DNA from: Antarctobacter albus
GTDB lineage: Bacteria > Pseudomonadota > Alphaproteobacteria > Rhodobacterales > Rhodobacteraceae
Assembly (NCBI RefSeq): GCF_900101505.1
Contig: NZ_FMZI01000002.1
Location: 372,001 to 436,000 of the forward strand
Length of the DNA stretch: 64,000 nucleotides
Direction: 5' to 3'
Part shown: positions 44,825 to 54,718 of the stretch, piece by piece
Layout: each line of letters starts with the position of its first letter
How positions within the stretch are numbered: the stretch's first letter is position 1
The notes under the pieces: generated by a model
Told to the model about the DNA's origin: nothing
Database searches by the model: none
The model's input: the letters and a program-made list of their open reading frames with translations, nothing else
Program-made: the position numbers and the translations under genes

Positions 44825-47503
44825 ATGGCAAGCCTGAACGACATCCGCTCGACCTTTCTGAATTATTTCGAAAAGCAGGGACATGAGGTTGTGGCCTCCA
44901 GCCCGCTGGTGCCGCGCAACGACCCGACGCTGATGTTCGTCAACTCGGGCATGGTGCAGTTCAAGAACCTCTTCACCGGGGTGGAAAAGCGCGACTACAA
45001 CCGCGCCACCACCTCGCAGAAATGCGTGCGTGCGGGCGGTAAGCACAATGACCTCGACAACGTCGGGTATACCGCGCGTCACCATACCTTTTTCGAGATG
45101 CTGGGAAATTTCTCCTTCGGCGACTATTTCAAGCCCGAGGCCATCCCCTTTGCCTGGGAGTTGGTGACCAAGGAATTCGGCATCGACCCCAAGCGACTGC
45201 TGACCACCGTCTATCATACCGATGACGAGGCTTTCGAGATCTGGAAGAAGGTCGGCGTTCCCGAGGACCGGATCATCCGGATCGATACATCGGACAACTT
45301 CTGGCAGATGGGACCGACCGGCCCTTGCGGCCCCTGCACAGAGATCTTCTACGACCACGGCGACCACATCTGGGGCGGCCCTCCGGGATCGCCCGAGGAA
45401 GACGGGGACCGTTTCATCGAGATCTGGAACGTCGTCTTCATGCAGAACGAGCAGTTCGAGGACGGCTCGATGAAGGCGCTCGACATGCAGTCGATCGACA
45501 CCGGCATGGGGCTGGAACGGATCGGTGCGCTGTTGCAGGGCAAGCACGACAACTATGACACCGACCTGATGCGCAGCCTGATCGAGGCCAGCGCCGATGC
45601 GACCAGCGCCGACCCGGACGGGCCGGGCAAGATGCATCACCGGGTGATCGCCGACCATCTGCGCTCGACCTCTTTCCTGATCGCGGATGGGGTGATGCCC
45701 TCGAATGACGGCCGCGGCTACGTGCTGCGCCGGATCATGCGCCGCGCCATGCGCCATGCGCACCTTTTGGGTGCGCAAGATCCGCTGATGTACCGGCTGG
45801 TTCCGGCCCTGGTGCGCCAGATGGGGCAGGCCTATCCGGAACTGACCCGCGCACAGGCCCTGATTGAGGAAACGCTGAAAAGCGAGGAAACGCGCTTCAA
45901 GGCGACGCTGGATCGCGGGCTGAAACTGCTCGACGATGAGCTTGCCGGGCTCGACGGCGACGCGCCGCTGCCCGGGGCCGCGGCCTTCAAGCTCTATGAC
46001 ACCTACGGTTTTCCGCTGGACCTGACGCAGGACGCGCTGCGTGAGAAGAACCGCGAAGTGGACGTCGAAGGCTTTGACGCCGCGATGGCCGAACAGAAGG
46101 CGCGCGCCCGTGCGGCCTGGAGCGGGTCGGGCGAGGCAGCGGATGCGACCGTCTGGTTCGACATCGCCGACACGCACGGCGCCACCGATTTCCTGGGCTA
46201 CGACACCGAAACCGCCGAGGGCCAGGTGCTGGCGCTGGTGGTGGACGGCAAGGCGGTTGACGGCCTGACCGAGGGGCAAAGCGGCTGGATCGTCCTGAAC
46301 CAGACACCTTTCTATGGTGAAGCGGGCGGCCAGGTTGGCGATACCGGCTGGCTGCGCCGGCTTGAGAACGAGGACGACTGCGCCACTGTCAGCGACACGC
46401 AGAAGATGGCGGGAGGCAAGGTCTATGCCCATCACGTCACCGTGGATCGCGGGACTTTTGCCAAGGGCGACGCACTGCAGCTCGAGGTGGATCACGGGCG
46501 CCGCTCGGCGATCCGGGCCAACCACTCGGCCACGCACCTGCTACACGAGGCGCTGCGCGAACGGTTGGGCGATCATGTCGCGCAACGCGGCTCGCTGAAC
46601 GCGCCGGAGCGCCTGCGGTTTGACTTCAGCCACGGACAGGCGCTGAGCCTGGAGGACCTGCAAAAGGTCGAACGCGACGTGAACGCCTTTATCCGGCAGA
46701 ACGCGCCGGTGAGCACCCGCATCATGACCCCGGATGACGCGCGTGAAATCGGCGCGCAGGCACTGTTCGGCGAGAAATACGGCGAGGAAGTGCGCGTCGT
46801 CTCGATGGGCACGCAGGCGGGTTCTGGCAAGGGCACCGATGGGCAGACCTATTCCATCGAGCTTTGCGGCGGCACCCATGTGCGCCAGACCGGTGACATC
46901 GGCCTTTTCGTGACCCTGGGTGACAGCGCGTCCAGCGCGGGTGTGCGGCGGATCGAGGCACTGACCGGTGCGGCTGCCTTTGACTACCTCACGCAGCAGG
47001 ATCACCGCCTGGCCGAGGTGGCGGGCGTTCTGAAGGCCAGCGCCGTTGATGTGCCGGGCCGGGTGAAGGCCCTTCTGGAAGATCGCAAGAAGCTGGAGTC
47101 CGAGGTGGCGCAGCTGCGCCGCGAGCTGGCGATGGCCGGTGGTGCGGGTCAGGGCGCGGGCTCGGAAGCGCGTGAAATCAACGGTGTCCAGTTCGTTGCT
47201 CAGGTGCTGAGCGGGGTGACGGGCAAGGACCTGCCGCCGCTGATCGACGAACACAAATCGCGCATCGGATCCGGCGCCGTGCTGTTGATCGCCGATGCGG
47301 GCGGAAAGGCGGCGGTGGCGGCTGGTGTCACCGATGACCTGAAAGGCACGCTGTCGGCGGTTGACATCGTCAAGGCGGCGGTGGCCGAACTGGGAGGCAA
47401 GGGCGGCGGTGGCCGTCCCGACATGGCCCAGGGCGGCGGTGCCAGCGCAGACAACGCCGAGGCAGCCATCAAGGCCGCCGAAGCCGTGATCGGAGGAAAT
47501 TGA
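44825..47503 (+). CDS. alaS: Alanyl-tRNA synthetase
   Basis: 892 residues from ATG 44825, the position where the family N-terminus ([23 protein letters not shown]) begins. The class II catalytic domain has [17 protein letters not shown] and [15 protein letters not shown]; the editing domain has the zinc site [14 protein letters not shown] and [13 protein letters not shown]; a C-terminal oligomerisation region follows, with [23 protein letters not shown]. It charges tRNA-Ala and edits mischarged Ser/Gly. Full length, no damage. Confidence 0.98.
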   Translation: MASLNDIRSTFLNYFEKQGHEVVASSPLVPRNDPTLMFVNSGMVQFKNLFTGVEKRDYNRATTSQKCVRAGGKHNDLDNVGYTARHHTFFEMLGNFSFGDYFKPEAIPFAWELVTKEFGIDPKRLLTTVYHTDDEAFEIWKKVGVPEDRIIRIDTSDNFWQMGPTGPCGPCTEIFYDHGDHIWGGPPGSPEEDGDRFIEIWNVVFMQNEQFEDGSMKALDMQSIDTGMGLERIGALLQGKHDNYDTDLMRSLIEASADATSADPDGPGKMHHRVIADHLRSTSFLIADGVMPSNDGRGYVLRRIMRRAMRHAHLLGAQDPLMYRLVPALVRQMGQAYPELTRAQALIEETLKSEETRFKATLDRGLKLLDDELAGLDGDAPLPGAAAFKLYDTYGFPLDLTQDALREKNREVDVEGFDAAMAEQKARARAAWSGSGEAADATVWFDIADTHGATDFLGYDTETAEGQVLALVVDGKAVDGLTEGQSGWIVLNQTPFYGEAGGQVGDTGWLRRLENEDDCATVSDTQKMAGGKVYAHHVTVDRGTFAKGDALQLEVDHGRRSAIRANHSATHLLHEALRERLGDHVAQRGSLNAPERLRFDFSHGQALSLEDLQKVERDVNAFIRQNAPVSTRIMTPDDAREIGAQALFGEKYGEEVRVVSMGTQAGSGKGTDGQTYSIELCGGTHVRQTGDIGLFVTLGDSASSAGVRRIEALTGAAAFDYLTQQDHRLAEVAGVLKASAVDVPGRVKALLEDRKKLESEVAQLRRELAMAGGAGQGAGSEAREINGVQFVAQVLSGVTGKDLPPLIDEHKSRIGSGAVLLIADAGGKAAVAAGVTDDLKGTLSAVDIVKAAVAELGGKGGGGRPDMAQGGGASADNAEAAIKAAEAVIGGN

Positions 47504-47504
47504 G

Positions 47505-47792
47505 ATGCCCGCACTCTGGATTGCCCATGTCACCGTGAGTGACGCCGAGGCCTATGGGAAATACGCCGAACTGGCCGGACCGGCCATTGCCGCGCATGGT
47601 GGAACCTTCATCGCCCGGGGCGGCCGTTTCGTGCAGCTCGAAGGCAAGGAACGCCCGCGCAACGTGGTGGCCAGGTTCCCCTCGGTCGAGGCGGCGGTGG
47701 ATTGCTACCACTCCGACGCCTACCAGGAGGCCCTGAACCACGCGCGCGGTGCCTCCGAGCGCGAGTTGCTGGTGGTCGAGACCAGCGAGTGA
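47505..47792 (+). CDS. DUF1330 protein
   Basis: 95 residues, start two bases after the alaS stop and with GGAGG upstream in the alaS tail. It is a ferredoxin-like alpha/beta barrel of the DUF1330 family (MPALWIAHVTVSDAEAYGKYAELAGPAI; NVVARFPSVEAAVDCYHSDAYQEAL). The family is widespread but has no established function. It is clearly in the alaS operon and overlaps the following MOSC gene by 4 bp. Confidence 0.88.
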   Translation: MPALWIAHVTVSDAEAYGKYAELAGPAIAAHGGTFIARGGRFVQLEGKERPRNVVARFPSVEAAVDCYHSDAYQEALNHARGASERELLVVETSE

Positions 47793-48259
47793 CACCGCTT
47801 GCAGAGCTGCGTCGGTCCTTCGCGGGGCCGGGGCGGCTCGACTGGATTGGGCTGCGGCCCGCGCGCAAAGCGGTTTTGGTTCCGGTGGAACGGGCCCGGA
47901 TTACAACCGACGGGCTGGACGGGGATCATGGCCGGCCCGGCAAGCGGGCCGTGACCTTGCTGCAGGCGGAACATCTGCCGGTCATTGCCGCCCTTGCGGG
48001 ACGGAAGGACCTGCCGCCCGATCTGCTGCGGCGCAACCTTGTCATTTCCGGTATCAACCTGAGCGCGCTGAGGGAATTCGGATTGCGGATCGGCACGGTC
48101 CGACTGGCGGTCGAGGTGCCATGTGCACCGTGTTCCCGGATGGAGCAGGTTCTTGGTCCCGGGGGCTATTCGGCGCTGCGCGGGCATGGTGGCTGGTGTT
48201 GTTCGGTTCTGGAACCCGGAGAGATCAGCCTGGGCGACCCGGTCAGCCCTGATTTCTGA
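47789..48259 (+). CDS. MOSC domain protein
   Basis: 156 residues starting with GTG that overlaps the DUF1330 stop (GTGA). The MOSC fold is shown by GLDGDHGRPGKRAVTLLQAEHL, LRRNLVISGINLSAL and the conserved cysteine of VPCAPCSRMEQVLGPGGYSALRGHGG. MOSC proteins bind molybdenum cofactor or transfer sulfur or oxygen groups, as in YiiM/YuaD-like detoxifying enzymes. Substrate unknown. It is the last gene of the alaS transcription unit. Confidence 0.9.
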   Translation: MTPLAELRRSFAGPGRLDWIGLRPARKAVLVPVERARITTDGLDGDHGRPGKRAVTLLQAEHLPVIAALAGRKDLPPDLLRRNLVISGINLSALREFGLRIGTVRLAVEVPCAPCSRMEQVLGPGGYSALRGHGGWCCSVLEPGEISLGDPVSPDF

Positions 48260-48631
48260 CGCATATTCCCGATCTCTTCCGTATATAGGCGCCTTTTCGC
48301 CCGCGGTTCGGGCGGCTTGAGCGGCCTCCTGCCGTAGTCCGGCACCCGCCATTGGGAAGATGAGTGATTCGTGCGACATTCCGTCCAACCCCTTGTCGGA
48401 GGGGCAAAAATTTTCGATTCCGGTAATTGTTCCCGTATTGGAAAAATATCAGCCCGGTCCTGCAGGCTGGACCGTTGCAAAACTATGGCACCCCAACCAC
48501 AGAATCTCTGAATTGGGCAGAAAATTGTGGTGTTTGCCCTTTTTTGCCACGCCAAGTCAGGAATTCCTGTCGCGCGGGCGCGATTTTCTTGGCTAGAGTT
48601 TGGATACCTTCAATTTCTTGGGAGAAAGTTC
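48260..48631. other. 372-bp intergenic region with a possible small RNA
   Basis: Less GC-rich than its surroundings. It contains TATATA at 48282-48287 (a possible -10 element), self-complementary G/C stretches at 48299-48350, and a GGGCA...TGCCC stem followed by six T residues ending near 48545. Such a layout could be a small RNA of about 250 nt or a long leader. I cannot match it to tmRNA, 6S, SRP RNA or RNase P. Open frames inside it lack coding bias. Confidence 0.35.
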
Positions 48632-48898
48632 ATGAAAAAAGTTCTTGCTGGCGCACTTCTCGCAGCCGCTTTCGCAGCCCCTGCGATGGCTTGGGAAGGC
48701 AAGGTCGTGGCCTGCTACGACAAGGTCTGGGTTCCGGCCAAATATGGCTACAAGCAGCATCTGATCATGGCCGCCCACACCGAGTGGGAATACAAGAACG
48801 GCCAGATGGTCAAGGTTCACTACCCGGCCGTCTACAAGGAGTCCAAGCACCTGGTGAAGGCGGGCTACTACGTGGCGAAGAAGGCTTCCTGCAAGTAA
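48632..48898 (+). CDS. Small secreted protein of unknown function
   Basis: 88 residues from ATG 48632, behind GGGAGAAAG. An excellent signal peptide (MKKVLAGALLAAAFAAPAMA, cleavage near residue 20) leaves a mature protein of about 68 residues, rich in Lys and Tyr and strongly basic (CYDKVWVPAKYGYKQHL; YYVAKKASCK), with two cysteines that could form a disulfide between its ends. I do not recognise a family. A strong terminator follows immediately, suggesting an abundant monocistronic transcript. Confidence 0.75.
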   Translation: MKKVLAGALLAAAFAAPAMAWEGKVVACYDKVWVPAKYGYKQHLIMAAHTEWEYKNGQMVKVHYPAVYKESKHLVKAGYYVAKKASCK

Positions 48899-48921
48899 TT
48901 AGCTGCAGGCAAATGTTACGG

Positions 48922-48954
48922 AAAGGCGCGGGGACTGCCACCCCGCGCCTTTTT
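48922..48954 (+). terminator. Terminator after the small secreted protein
   Basis: AGGCGCGGGG (48924-48933) and CCCCGCGCCT (48941-48950), perfect 10-bp arms with a 7-nt loop, followed by TTTTT. Confidence 0.9.
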
Positions 48955-49026
48955 CGATTTTACAGGGGCCGATATTCCCCTGTTTTTCAGCCTGTTGTCC
49001 GACGCTCTTGATGCGGAATCCGAGGT

Positions 49027-49053
49027 GGCCCCACCGCCAAGGGCGGCGGGGCC
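49027..49053 (-). terminator. Hairpin downstream of typA
   Basis: Arms GGCCCCACCGCC and GGCGGCGGGGCC (one mismatch) with a 3-nt loop, 10 bp beyond the typA stop. There is no T-run, so it is more likely an mRNA 3'-end stabiliser or a weak terminator. Confidence 0.4.
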
Positions 49054-49062
49054 AAGGCAGGT

Positions 49063-50880
49063 TCAGGCGCCGCGCGCGGCGCGCTTGCGTTCGTGCGGGT
49101 CCAGATGGCGCTTGCGCAGCCGGATCGCGTTGGGCGTGACCTCGACCAACTCGTCGTCGTTGATATAGGCAATCGCCTCTTCCAGGCTCAGCGTGATCGG
49201 AGTGGTCAGGCGCACGGCCTCGTCGGTGCCGGAGGCCCGCACGTTGGTCAGCTTCTTGCCCTTGAGCGGGTTCACTTCGAGGTCGTTTTCACGGGAATGC
49301 TCGCCGATGATCATGCCGGTGTAGACCGGGGCCTGGGCGCCGATCATCATCTTGCCGCGCTCTTCGAGGTTCCACAGCGCGTAGGCCACCGCTTCGCCGT
49401 TTTCCATCGAGATCAGAACACCCGCGCGGCGGCCCGGGATCGGTCCCTTATGCGGGGCCCAGCCGTGGAAGACGCGGTTCAGGACGCCCGTGCCGCGCGT
49501 GTCGGTCAGGAACTCGCCGTGATAGCCGATCAGCCCGCGCGAGGGGACATGCGCGATGATCCGGGTCTTTCCGGCGCCGGCGGGCTTCATCTCGACCAGT
49601 TCACCCTTGCGGGCGCCGGTCAGTTTCTCGATCACCGCGCCGGTGTATTCGTCGTCGACGTCGATGGTGGCCTCTTCGACCGGTTCCATCGTCACGCCGT
49701 CTTCCTCGCGCATGATGACCTGCGGGCGCGAGATCGACAGTTCAAAGCCTTCGCGGCGCATGTTCTCGATCAGGACGCCCATCTGCAGTTCGCCGCGGCC
49801 GGAGACCTCGAAGGCTTCGCCGCCGGGCGTGTCCTTGATGCGGATCGCGACGTTGGTTTCCGCTTCCTTGTGCAGGCGCTCGCGGATGACACGGGACTGC
49901 ACTTTCTTGCCGTCACGGCCAGCCAGCGGGCTGTCGTTGATGCCGAAGGTCACGGTGATGGTCGGCGGGTCGATCGGCTGCGCCTCGAGCGGTTCGTCCA
50001 CGGCCAGGGCACAGATCGTATCGGCCACGGTGGTCTTGGTCATCCCCGCGATGGAGACGATGTCGCCGGCCTCGGCCTCTTCGATGTCCTGCTGTTGCAG
50101 ACCACGGAAGGCTTGGATCTTGGTGACCCGGAACTGTTCGATCTTCTGACCGATGCGGCTGATCGACTGGACCGTCTGGCCAACCTTCAGCTTGCCGGAT
50201 TCGACGCGGCCCGTCAGCATCCGGCCAACAAAGGGGTCGGAGCCCAGCGTCACGGCCAGCATGGTGAAGTCGTCGTCGCGCTTCTTGATCTGCTTGGGTT
50301 CCGGAACGTGGTTCACGATCAGGTTGAACAGCGCGTCCAGATTCTTGCGCGGGCCATCAAGCTCGGCGTCGCACCAGCCCGACCGGCCAGAGGCGTAGAG
50401 ATGCGGAAAGTCCAGTTGGTCCTCGTCGGCATCAAGGGCAGAGAAGAGGTCGAAGACCTCGTCCAGGGCACGGTCCGGTTCCGCGTCCGGCTTGTCGACC
50501 TTGTTCAGCACCACGATGGGCCGCAGGCCCAGGGCCAGCGCCTTGGAGGTCACGAACTTGGTTTGCGGCATCGGGCCTTCGGCGGCATCGACCAACAGCA
50601 CCACGCCATCGACCATCGACAGGATGCGTTCCACCTCGGCGCCGAAATCGGCGTGGCCGGGGGTGTCGACGATGTTGATCCGCGTGCCTTTCCACTCGAC
50701 GCTGGTGGCCTTGGCAAGGATGGTGATTCCGCGTTCGCGTTCCAGGTCGTTCGAATCCATCGCCCGTTCGGCGACGGCCTGGTTGGCGCGGAAGGCGCCG
50801 GATTGTTTCAGCAGTTCGTCCACCAGCGTCGTCTTGCCGTGGTCAACGTGAGCAATGATCGCGACGTTGCGCAAATCCAT
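49063..50880 (-). CDS. typA: Translational GTPase TypA/BipA
   Basis: 605 residues from ATG 50880. The GTPase motifs are [12 protein letters not shown] (G1), RERGITI (G2), DTPGHADFG (G3), NKVDKPDA (G4) and SALDADED (G5 region); domains II, III and V and the TypA-specific C-terminal domain follow ([28 protein letters not shown]-like region). It binds ribosomes and supports 50S assembly and stress or cold adaptation. Full length, no anomalies. Confidence 0.97.
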   Translation of the reverse strand: MDLRNVAIIAHVDHGKTTLVDELLKQSGAFRANQAVAERAMDSNDLERERGITILAKATSVEWKGTRINIVDTPGHADFGAEVERILSMVDGVVLLVDAAEGPMPQTKFVTSKALALGLRPIVVLNKVDKPDAEPDRALDEVFDLFSALDADEDQLDFPHLYASGRSGWCDAELDGPRKNLDALFNLIVNHVPEPKQIKKRDDDFTMLAVTLGSDPFVGRMLTGRVESGKLKVGQTVQSISRIGQKIEQFRVTKIQAFRGLQQQDIEEAEAGDIVSIAGMTKTTVADTICALAVDEPLEAQPIDPPTITVTFGINDSPLAGRDGKKVQSRVIRERLHKEAETNVAIRIKDTPGGEAFEVSGRGELQMGVLIENMRREGFELSISRPQVIMREEDGVTMEPVEEATIDVDDEYTGAVIEKLTGARKGELVEMKPAGAGKTRIIAHVPSRGLIGYHGEFLTDTRGTGVLNRVFHGWAPHKGPIPGRRAGVLISMENGEAVAYALWNLEERGKMMIGAQAPVYTGMIIGEHSRENDLEVNPLKGKKLTNVRASGTDEAVRLTTPITLSLEEAIAYINDDELVEVTPNAIRLRKRHLDPHERKRAARGA

Positions 50881-51192
50881 GAGACGGTTCCTTTGTCCGG
50901 AGTTGGCGCGGGACTAGCCGGGTAGGGACAAAAAGACCAGTGCCGATTTGCCGCAAGCCCATTGCAAGGGTGTCACGGATCACACCTGCGAGACTGCCGC
51001 AGGGAACCGGCGGAGGTTTGCCGGGCTGCTGGTGAAACTCAGCGGGCTTTGGCCGGTGACGCTGGGGCAGGGCGCGCAACAGGGAACAACCGGGCCTCCG
51101 ACCCGTTGAATGTACATCACGGGCCGTTACTTGCGGCTCAGCATGACGCGCTGTGCACTCGCAGCGTCAGGGAACCAGAAAAGGAGACAGTC
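50881..51192. other. Intergenic region between typA and the beta-barrel gene
   Basis: 312 bp holding the divergent promoters of typA and the outer-membrane protein gene. No convincing hexamer pair, operator or RNA structure is visible; a frame continuing upstream from the beta-barrel gene lacks coding character. Confidence 0.5.
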
Positions 51193-51777
51193 ATGAAATC
51201 GAGCATCTTTGCAGTGATCGCAGCGACCGCATCGCTTGGCGCCGCGCCCGTGCTGGCCGGCAGCATTGACCGCACGCCGGTCGAGGTCGAACCGGCGGCG
51301 CCCGTCGTGCCCGCAGCTCCCGTCGGCGTGGACTGGACCGGTCCCTACGTGGGCTTCAGCTTTGGCAACATGAATGCCCAGGGCGGCGGCACATCCGACA
51401 ACGGTGGCGTCTACGGCGTCTATGGCGGTTACGACTATGACTTCGGCGATTATGTCGTCGGTGGTGAATTCGAATACCAGGATGGCAACGGTTTCAGCCT
51501 CGGCGGCGTCGACGTGGACAACGTGATGCGGCTCAAGGGCCGGGTCGGTGCCGACTTTGGCCGGACGCTGGTCTACGGGACCGCGGGCGTGGCGCGCATC
51601 GACAGCTCGCTGGGTGACGCAACCGGGCCGGTCGGCGGTGTCGGCCTCGACTACAAGGTGACCGACCGTTTCTCGATCGGTGGCGAGGCGCTGGCGCATA
51701 GCTTTGACGACGTCGGCGGTTCCGGCGCGGACGTGGACGCGCAGACCTACTCGCTGCGGGCAACCTTCCGCTTCTGA
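51193..51777 (+). CDS. Small outer-membrane beta-barrel protein
   Basis: 194 residues from ATG 51193, behind AAGGAG. Signal peptide to about residue 22 (PVLA-GS), a Pro/Val/Ala-rich segment, then an eight-stranded barrel-like sequence with alternating hydrophobic residues (WTGPYVGFSFGNM; GVYGGYDYDFGDYVVGGEFEYQDG; LKGRVGADFGRTLVYGTAGVA; YSLRATFRF) ending in the C-terminal Phe needed for outer-membrane insertion. It resembles the OmpA-like/porin opacity family. Function probably structural or adhesive. Its own terminator follows. Confidence 0.9.
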   Translation: MKSSIFAVIAATASLGAAPVLAGSIDRTPVEVEPAAPVVPAAPVGVDWTGPYVGFSFGNMNAQGGGTSDNGGVYGVYGGYDYDFGDYVVGGEFEYQDGNGFSLGGVDVDNVMRLKGRVGADFGRTLVYGTAGVARIDSSLGDATGPVGGVGLDYKVTDRFSIGGEALAHSFDDVGGSGADVDAQTYSLRATFRF

Positions 51778-51807
51778 TCGTCCCCCTCATGTGAGCGGAA
51801 GGCGCGG

Positions 51808-51838
51808 GCCCCCCGGAGTGATCTCCGGGGGGCTTTTT
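51808..51838 (+). terminator. Terminator of the beta-barrel gene
   Basis: GCCCCCCGGAG and CTCCGGGGGGC, perfect 11-bp arms with a TGAT loop, followed by TTTTT. Confidence 0.92.
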
Positions 51839-51851
51839 CGTTCAACCGTGC

Positions 51852-52181
51852 CTAGTGAGGCGAGGTATTGGAGAAGAGGTGGATGACGAGGATACCCGCA
51901 AGGATCATTCCCATTCCGAGGATCGCGGGCAGGTCCAGTTTCTGGCCAAAGACGGCCAGGCCGATCACGGCGATGAAAACGATGCCCAGCCCCGACCAGA
52001 TTGCATAGGCAATGCCCACGGGAAAATACTTCAGCGCAATTCCAAGGAGGTAGAAGGCCGCGGCATAAGCCACAATGGTGATGGCCGTCGGCACCACGCG
52101 CGTGAACTGCTGGCTGGCCTGCAGGGCCGTGGTTCCGATGGTTTCGGCCAGCACGGCGAAGGCAAGAAAGACATAGGGCAT
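51852..52181 (-). CDS. Small multidrug resistance (SMR) family transporter
   Basis: 109 residues, four membrane helices. The essential membrane glutamate is E13 (LAETIGTTALQAS), and GIAYAIWSGLGIV in helix 3 is an SMR signature of the EmrE subgroup rather than SugE/Gdx. It is expected to export quaternary ammonium or polyaromatic cations in exchange for protons, as a dual-topology homodimer. It is divergent in function from its neighbours and about 90 bp from the MttB-like gene on the same strand. Confidence 0.92.
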   Translation of the reverse strand: MPYVFLAFAVLAETIGTTALQASQQFTRVVPTAITIVAYAAAFYLLGIALKYFPVGIAYAIWSGLGIVFIAVIGLAVFGQKLDLPAILGMGMILAGILVIHLFSNTSPH

Positions 52182-52267
52182 GGCGGTCTCCGGAAATGCG
52201 CAGGCAAAGGGCTAGCGCGGGCGCGCCGCGGGCACAAGCCGCGGCAGGCCCCGGCCTTGCGTCCCGT

Positions 52268-53806
52268 TCAGGCGGGCAGGTGAATCGGGAACCGCGCGCG
52301 GATCGCCTTGTCCGTGGCGGGATCGAAACGGGCCGGGCTGCGCGTGGCCAGGATCTCCTGCTTGCGCGCCGTGGCCTTGGCCACCAGGTCCGGTTTGTCC
52401 ATCTCTTCCCATTGGCGGGGCGAGGTGCGGTCGCCCAAGCGGGGATAAAGATGGTCGCGGTGCATCCTGTCCAGGGTTTCCGGCGTGCCCAGGTAGTGGC
52501 CCGGTCCCCCCATGCAGACGGCGCGCATCTGGTCCAGGGCCAGGGTCATGTCGTCGACCTCGATTCCGCGCACGCAGCGCAGCGCCTGGCCGATCAGGTC
52601 ATCGCCGAGGATCAGGCTTTCATGGCAGAACCCCAGCAGCGAGGCATGCATCCCCGCCGCCTCGTAGACCATGTTCGCCCCGGCTACCCCGGCCAGCACG
52701 TTGGAACACATCTGTTCCCAGCCCGCCTGCATGTCCGGCAGCTTGGAGTCCGCGGCCCCGCCTGCCGTCCCCCCGGGCAGGCCGTAATGAGCGTGCATCT
52801 GGGCACAGCCCGCGCTGAGCAGCGCCTGTTCGCCCGATCCCAGGCACATGGCCCCGGTCCGCAAGTCCAGCCCGAAGGGCCAGGTGCCAAAGATCGCCGG
52901 GTGGCCCGGTGCGATGGCGTTGACGTAGACAAGCCCCGCCAGGCATTCCGCCACCGATTGCACGATCGCCCCCGCGATGGTCGAAGGGGCGGTGGCCCCG
53001 GACATGCCCGCCGACAGCAACAGCACGGGCATGCCGCCCCGGATGCAGGCCTCCATCGTCTCGCAGCTTTCCGAGGCGAATTTCATCGGCGGCACGACAA
53101 AACAGTTCGAATTCGACACGAAAGGTCGGGCGCGCCAGGCGGCCTCGCCCCCGGCGATCATGTGCAGCAGGTCCAGCGCGTCCGGCACGTTGGCGGGGTC
53201 CGAGAAGGAAGTGCCCACCTGCTTGGTTGTCCCGGAGCAGCAGGCGTAGAGCGTGTTCAGATCCAATTCCAGATTGTCCGTGAGGTCACGGGCGACCATC
53301 GGGCGCTGGAGAAAGTGGATATTGTCCAGCTGGTGCGCTATCCGCGCCGCGTCGTGCAGATCCTGCAGGGTGCTTTCGCGGTAGGTTTGGCCGTCGATCT
53401 CGACCAGGTGCACCGCCGCCCCGGCGGTGCCGTAGTGGACACGCTGGCCCGAAAGGTCGAGGTCAAACCGGGGGTCGCGGGCGGGCAGGGTGATGTCGCG
53501 CGCGGCCTTGGCCAGCATGTCCTCGACCAGCGCGGGCGGAAAGCGCAGGCGCCCGTCCTCGCCCAGCCGCGCGCCTGCGCCGGTCAGGATCTCGACCCCG
53601 GAGGCAGGCGCCCCGGACAGGCCGATCTCGTCCAGGGCAACCAGCGCGCTGGCATGGATGCGCGCCACCTCGGCCTCTGTGAGCGGACGGTAGTGTCCGC
53701 CGATGAGTCCGGGGCGGACCGGGCGCTGGTCTTCGGAAAGGGCGGTGGCGCGGGCGGCGACGCGGGCGGCTCGGCCGCCACCACGGCGGGAAAGAGGGGC
53801 TGTCAT
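52268..53806 (-). CDS. MttB-family methyltransferase lacking pyrrolysine
   Basis: 512 residues. The TIM-barrel MttB superfamily is shown by RPGLIGGHYRPLTEAEVARIHASALVALDEIGLSG, the phrase VEILTGAGARLGEDGRLRFP and long C-terminal barrel segments (ILGDDLIGQALRCVRGIEVDD; GGPGHYLGTPETLDRMHRDHLYPRL). No in-frame TAG interrupts it, so it belongs to the non-pyrrolysine branch, whose studied members demethylate betaines (glycine betaine, proline betaine, carnitine) onto corrinoid proteins. The N-terminus is Arg/Ala/Gly-rich. No corrinoid protein gene is adjacent; the RACo-like activator is 20 kb away. Confidence 0.88.
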   Translation of the reverse strand: MTAPLSRRGGGRAARVAARATALSEDQRPVRPGLIGGHYRPLTEAEVARIHASALVALDEIGLSGAPASGVEILTGAGARLGEDGRLRFPPALVEDMLAKAARDITLPARDPRFDLDLSGQRVHYGTAGAAVHLVEIDGQTYRESTLQDLHDAARIAHQLDNIHFLQRPMVARDLTDNLELDLNTLYACCSGTTKQVGTSFSDPANVPDALDLLHMIAGGEAAWRARPFVSNSNCFVVPPMKFASESCETMEACIRGGMPVLLLSAGMSGATAPSTIAGAIVQSVAECLAGLVYVNAIAPGHPAIFGTWPFGLDLRTGAMCLGSGEQALLSAGCAQMHAHYGLPGGTAGGAADSKLPDMQAGWEQMCSNVLAGVAGANMVYEAAGMHASLLGFCHESLILGDDLIGQALRCVRGIEVDDMTLALDQMRAVCMGGPGHYLGTPETLDRMHRDHLYPRLGDRTSPRQWEEMDKPDLVAKATARKQEILATRSPARFDPATDKAIRARFPIHLPA

Positions 53807-54106
53807 CTGTGGTGTCTCCGAAGGAAAGGGGCAGGGATCAGGGGGCCGATTGCCAGCCCGGACGTCCCCGTGCCGCGCGCCCGCGGCGCGCCCCGATCTG
53901 GCGCAGGATCAAAGAGATAGCCGCATCATGCATCTTCATGCAAAGCAGCCTGTCTTTGCGGTGCGGTCCTGTCTGCGCGGAAAGCGACGCCATGTCGCTT
54001 TTGACATGACAACCAAAATAGTTTCAATTTTACAGTCGGTTAAGTGCCCGTAAACCGGGGACTGCATAGTGTGCCGTCATCCTGAACTTACACCGGAGAC
54101 TCATGG
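53807..54106. other. Intergenic region with a short hairpin and possible promoter
   Basis: 300 bp divergent gap. AAAGCGAC-GCCAT-GTCGCTTT forms a hairpin at 53981-54001, immediately followed by TTGACA at 54001-54006, which could be a -35 element for the cache protein gene; no good -10 is seen 17 bp later. The region past 54000 is A/T-rich. Confidence 0.35.
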
Positions 54107-54676
54107 ATGAAACGTGCACTGCTACTGTCCGCCGCGCTGTTCGCGGCGGCGCCTGCCGCCTTTGCGGCCGAACCTCAAGAGGCCATGCAGGCCTATGTCG
54201 ACAGTGAAATCATGGCCTGGGCCCATGACACCGCGATCGTCGAGGCGATCGAGGCCCAGAATGCCCTGACCGGCGGCTATGACGCGACGCGGATCAGCCA
54301 GCTGGACGCAACCTGGCGGGCCGAGGTGGGGACAGGGTCCGACCTGGTCGATGGTGTCCTGATGAACGCGGCCGCGGATTTCCTCCGCGCGCGGATCGAA
54401 GCCAGCGGCGGGATGATCACCGAGGTGATCGTGATGGACGCAAAGGGGCTGAACGTGGCCGCCTCGGGCGCGACCTCGGACTATTGGCAGGGGGATGAGG
54501 CCAAGTACCAGGAAACCTATCCCAAGGGGGCGGGCGCCGTGCATTTCGGCGAGGTCGAATTCGACGAATCCAGCCAAAGCTACCAGGCACAGATCTCGAT
54601 CACGATCACGGACCCCGACACGGGCAGGCCGATCGGCGCCATGACCGTCGGGGTCGATGCCGAAGTGCTGCTGTAA
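54107..54676 (+). CDS. Free periplasmic cache (PDC-sensor-like) protein
   Basis: 189 residues from ATG 54107. After a signal peptide (cleavage at AFA-AEP, about residue 20), the mature protein reads like a single cache domain: helix QEAMQAYVDSEIMAWAHD, then DFLRARIEASGGMITEVIVMDAKGLNVAASGATSDYWQGDEAKYQETY, and PIGAMTVGVDAEVLL. No membrane anchor or output domain. It lies 42 bp upstream of a chemoreceptor and is probably cotranscribed, suggesting a soluble ligand-binding partner for that receptor. Alternative: an independent scavenger. Confidence 0.82.
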   Translation: MKRALLLSAALFAAAPAAFAAEPQEAMQAYVDSEIMAWAHDTAIVEAIEAQNALTGGYDATRISQLDATWRAEVGTGSDLVDGVLMNAAADFLRARIEASGGMITEVIVMDAKGLNVAASGATSDYWQGDEAKYQETYPKGAGAVHFGEVEFDESSQSYQAQISITITDPDTGRPIGAMTVGVDAEVLL

Positions 54677-54718
54677 GGCCTCGGCGCAAAACCCCAACTT
54701 CAGGCAAGGGACAAGAAC

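Noticed and set aside
48360-48596. 78-codon frame in the gap before the small secreted protein
   Set aside because: No codon bias, and it ends inside the leader of the next gene.
52268-53806. Pyrrolysine-type trimethylamine methyltransferase
   Set aside because: No in-frame amber codon is present; it belongs to the non-pyrrolysine branch of MttB.
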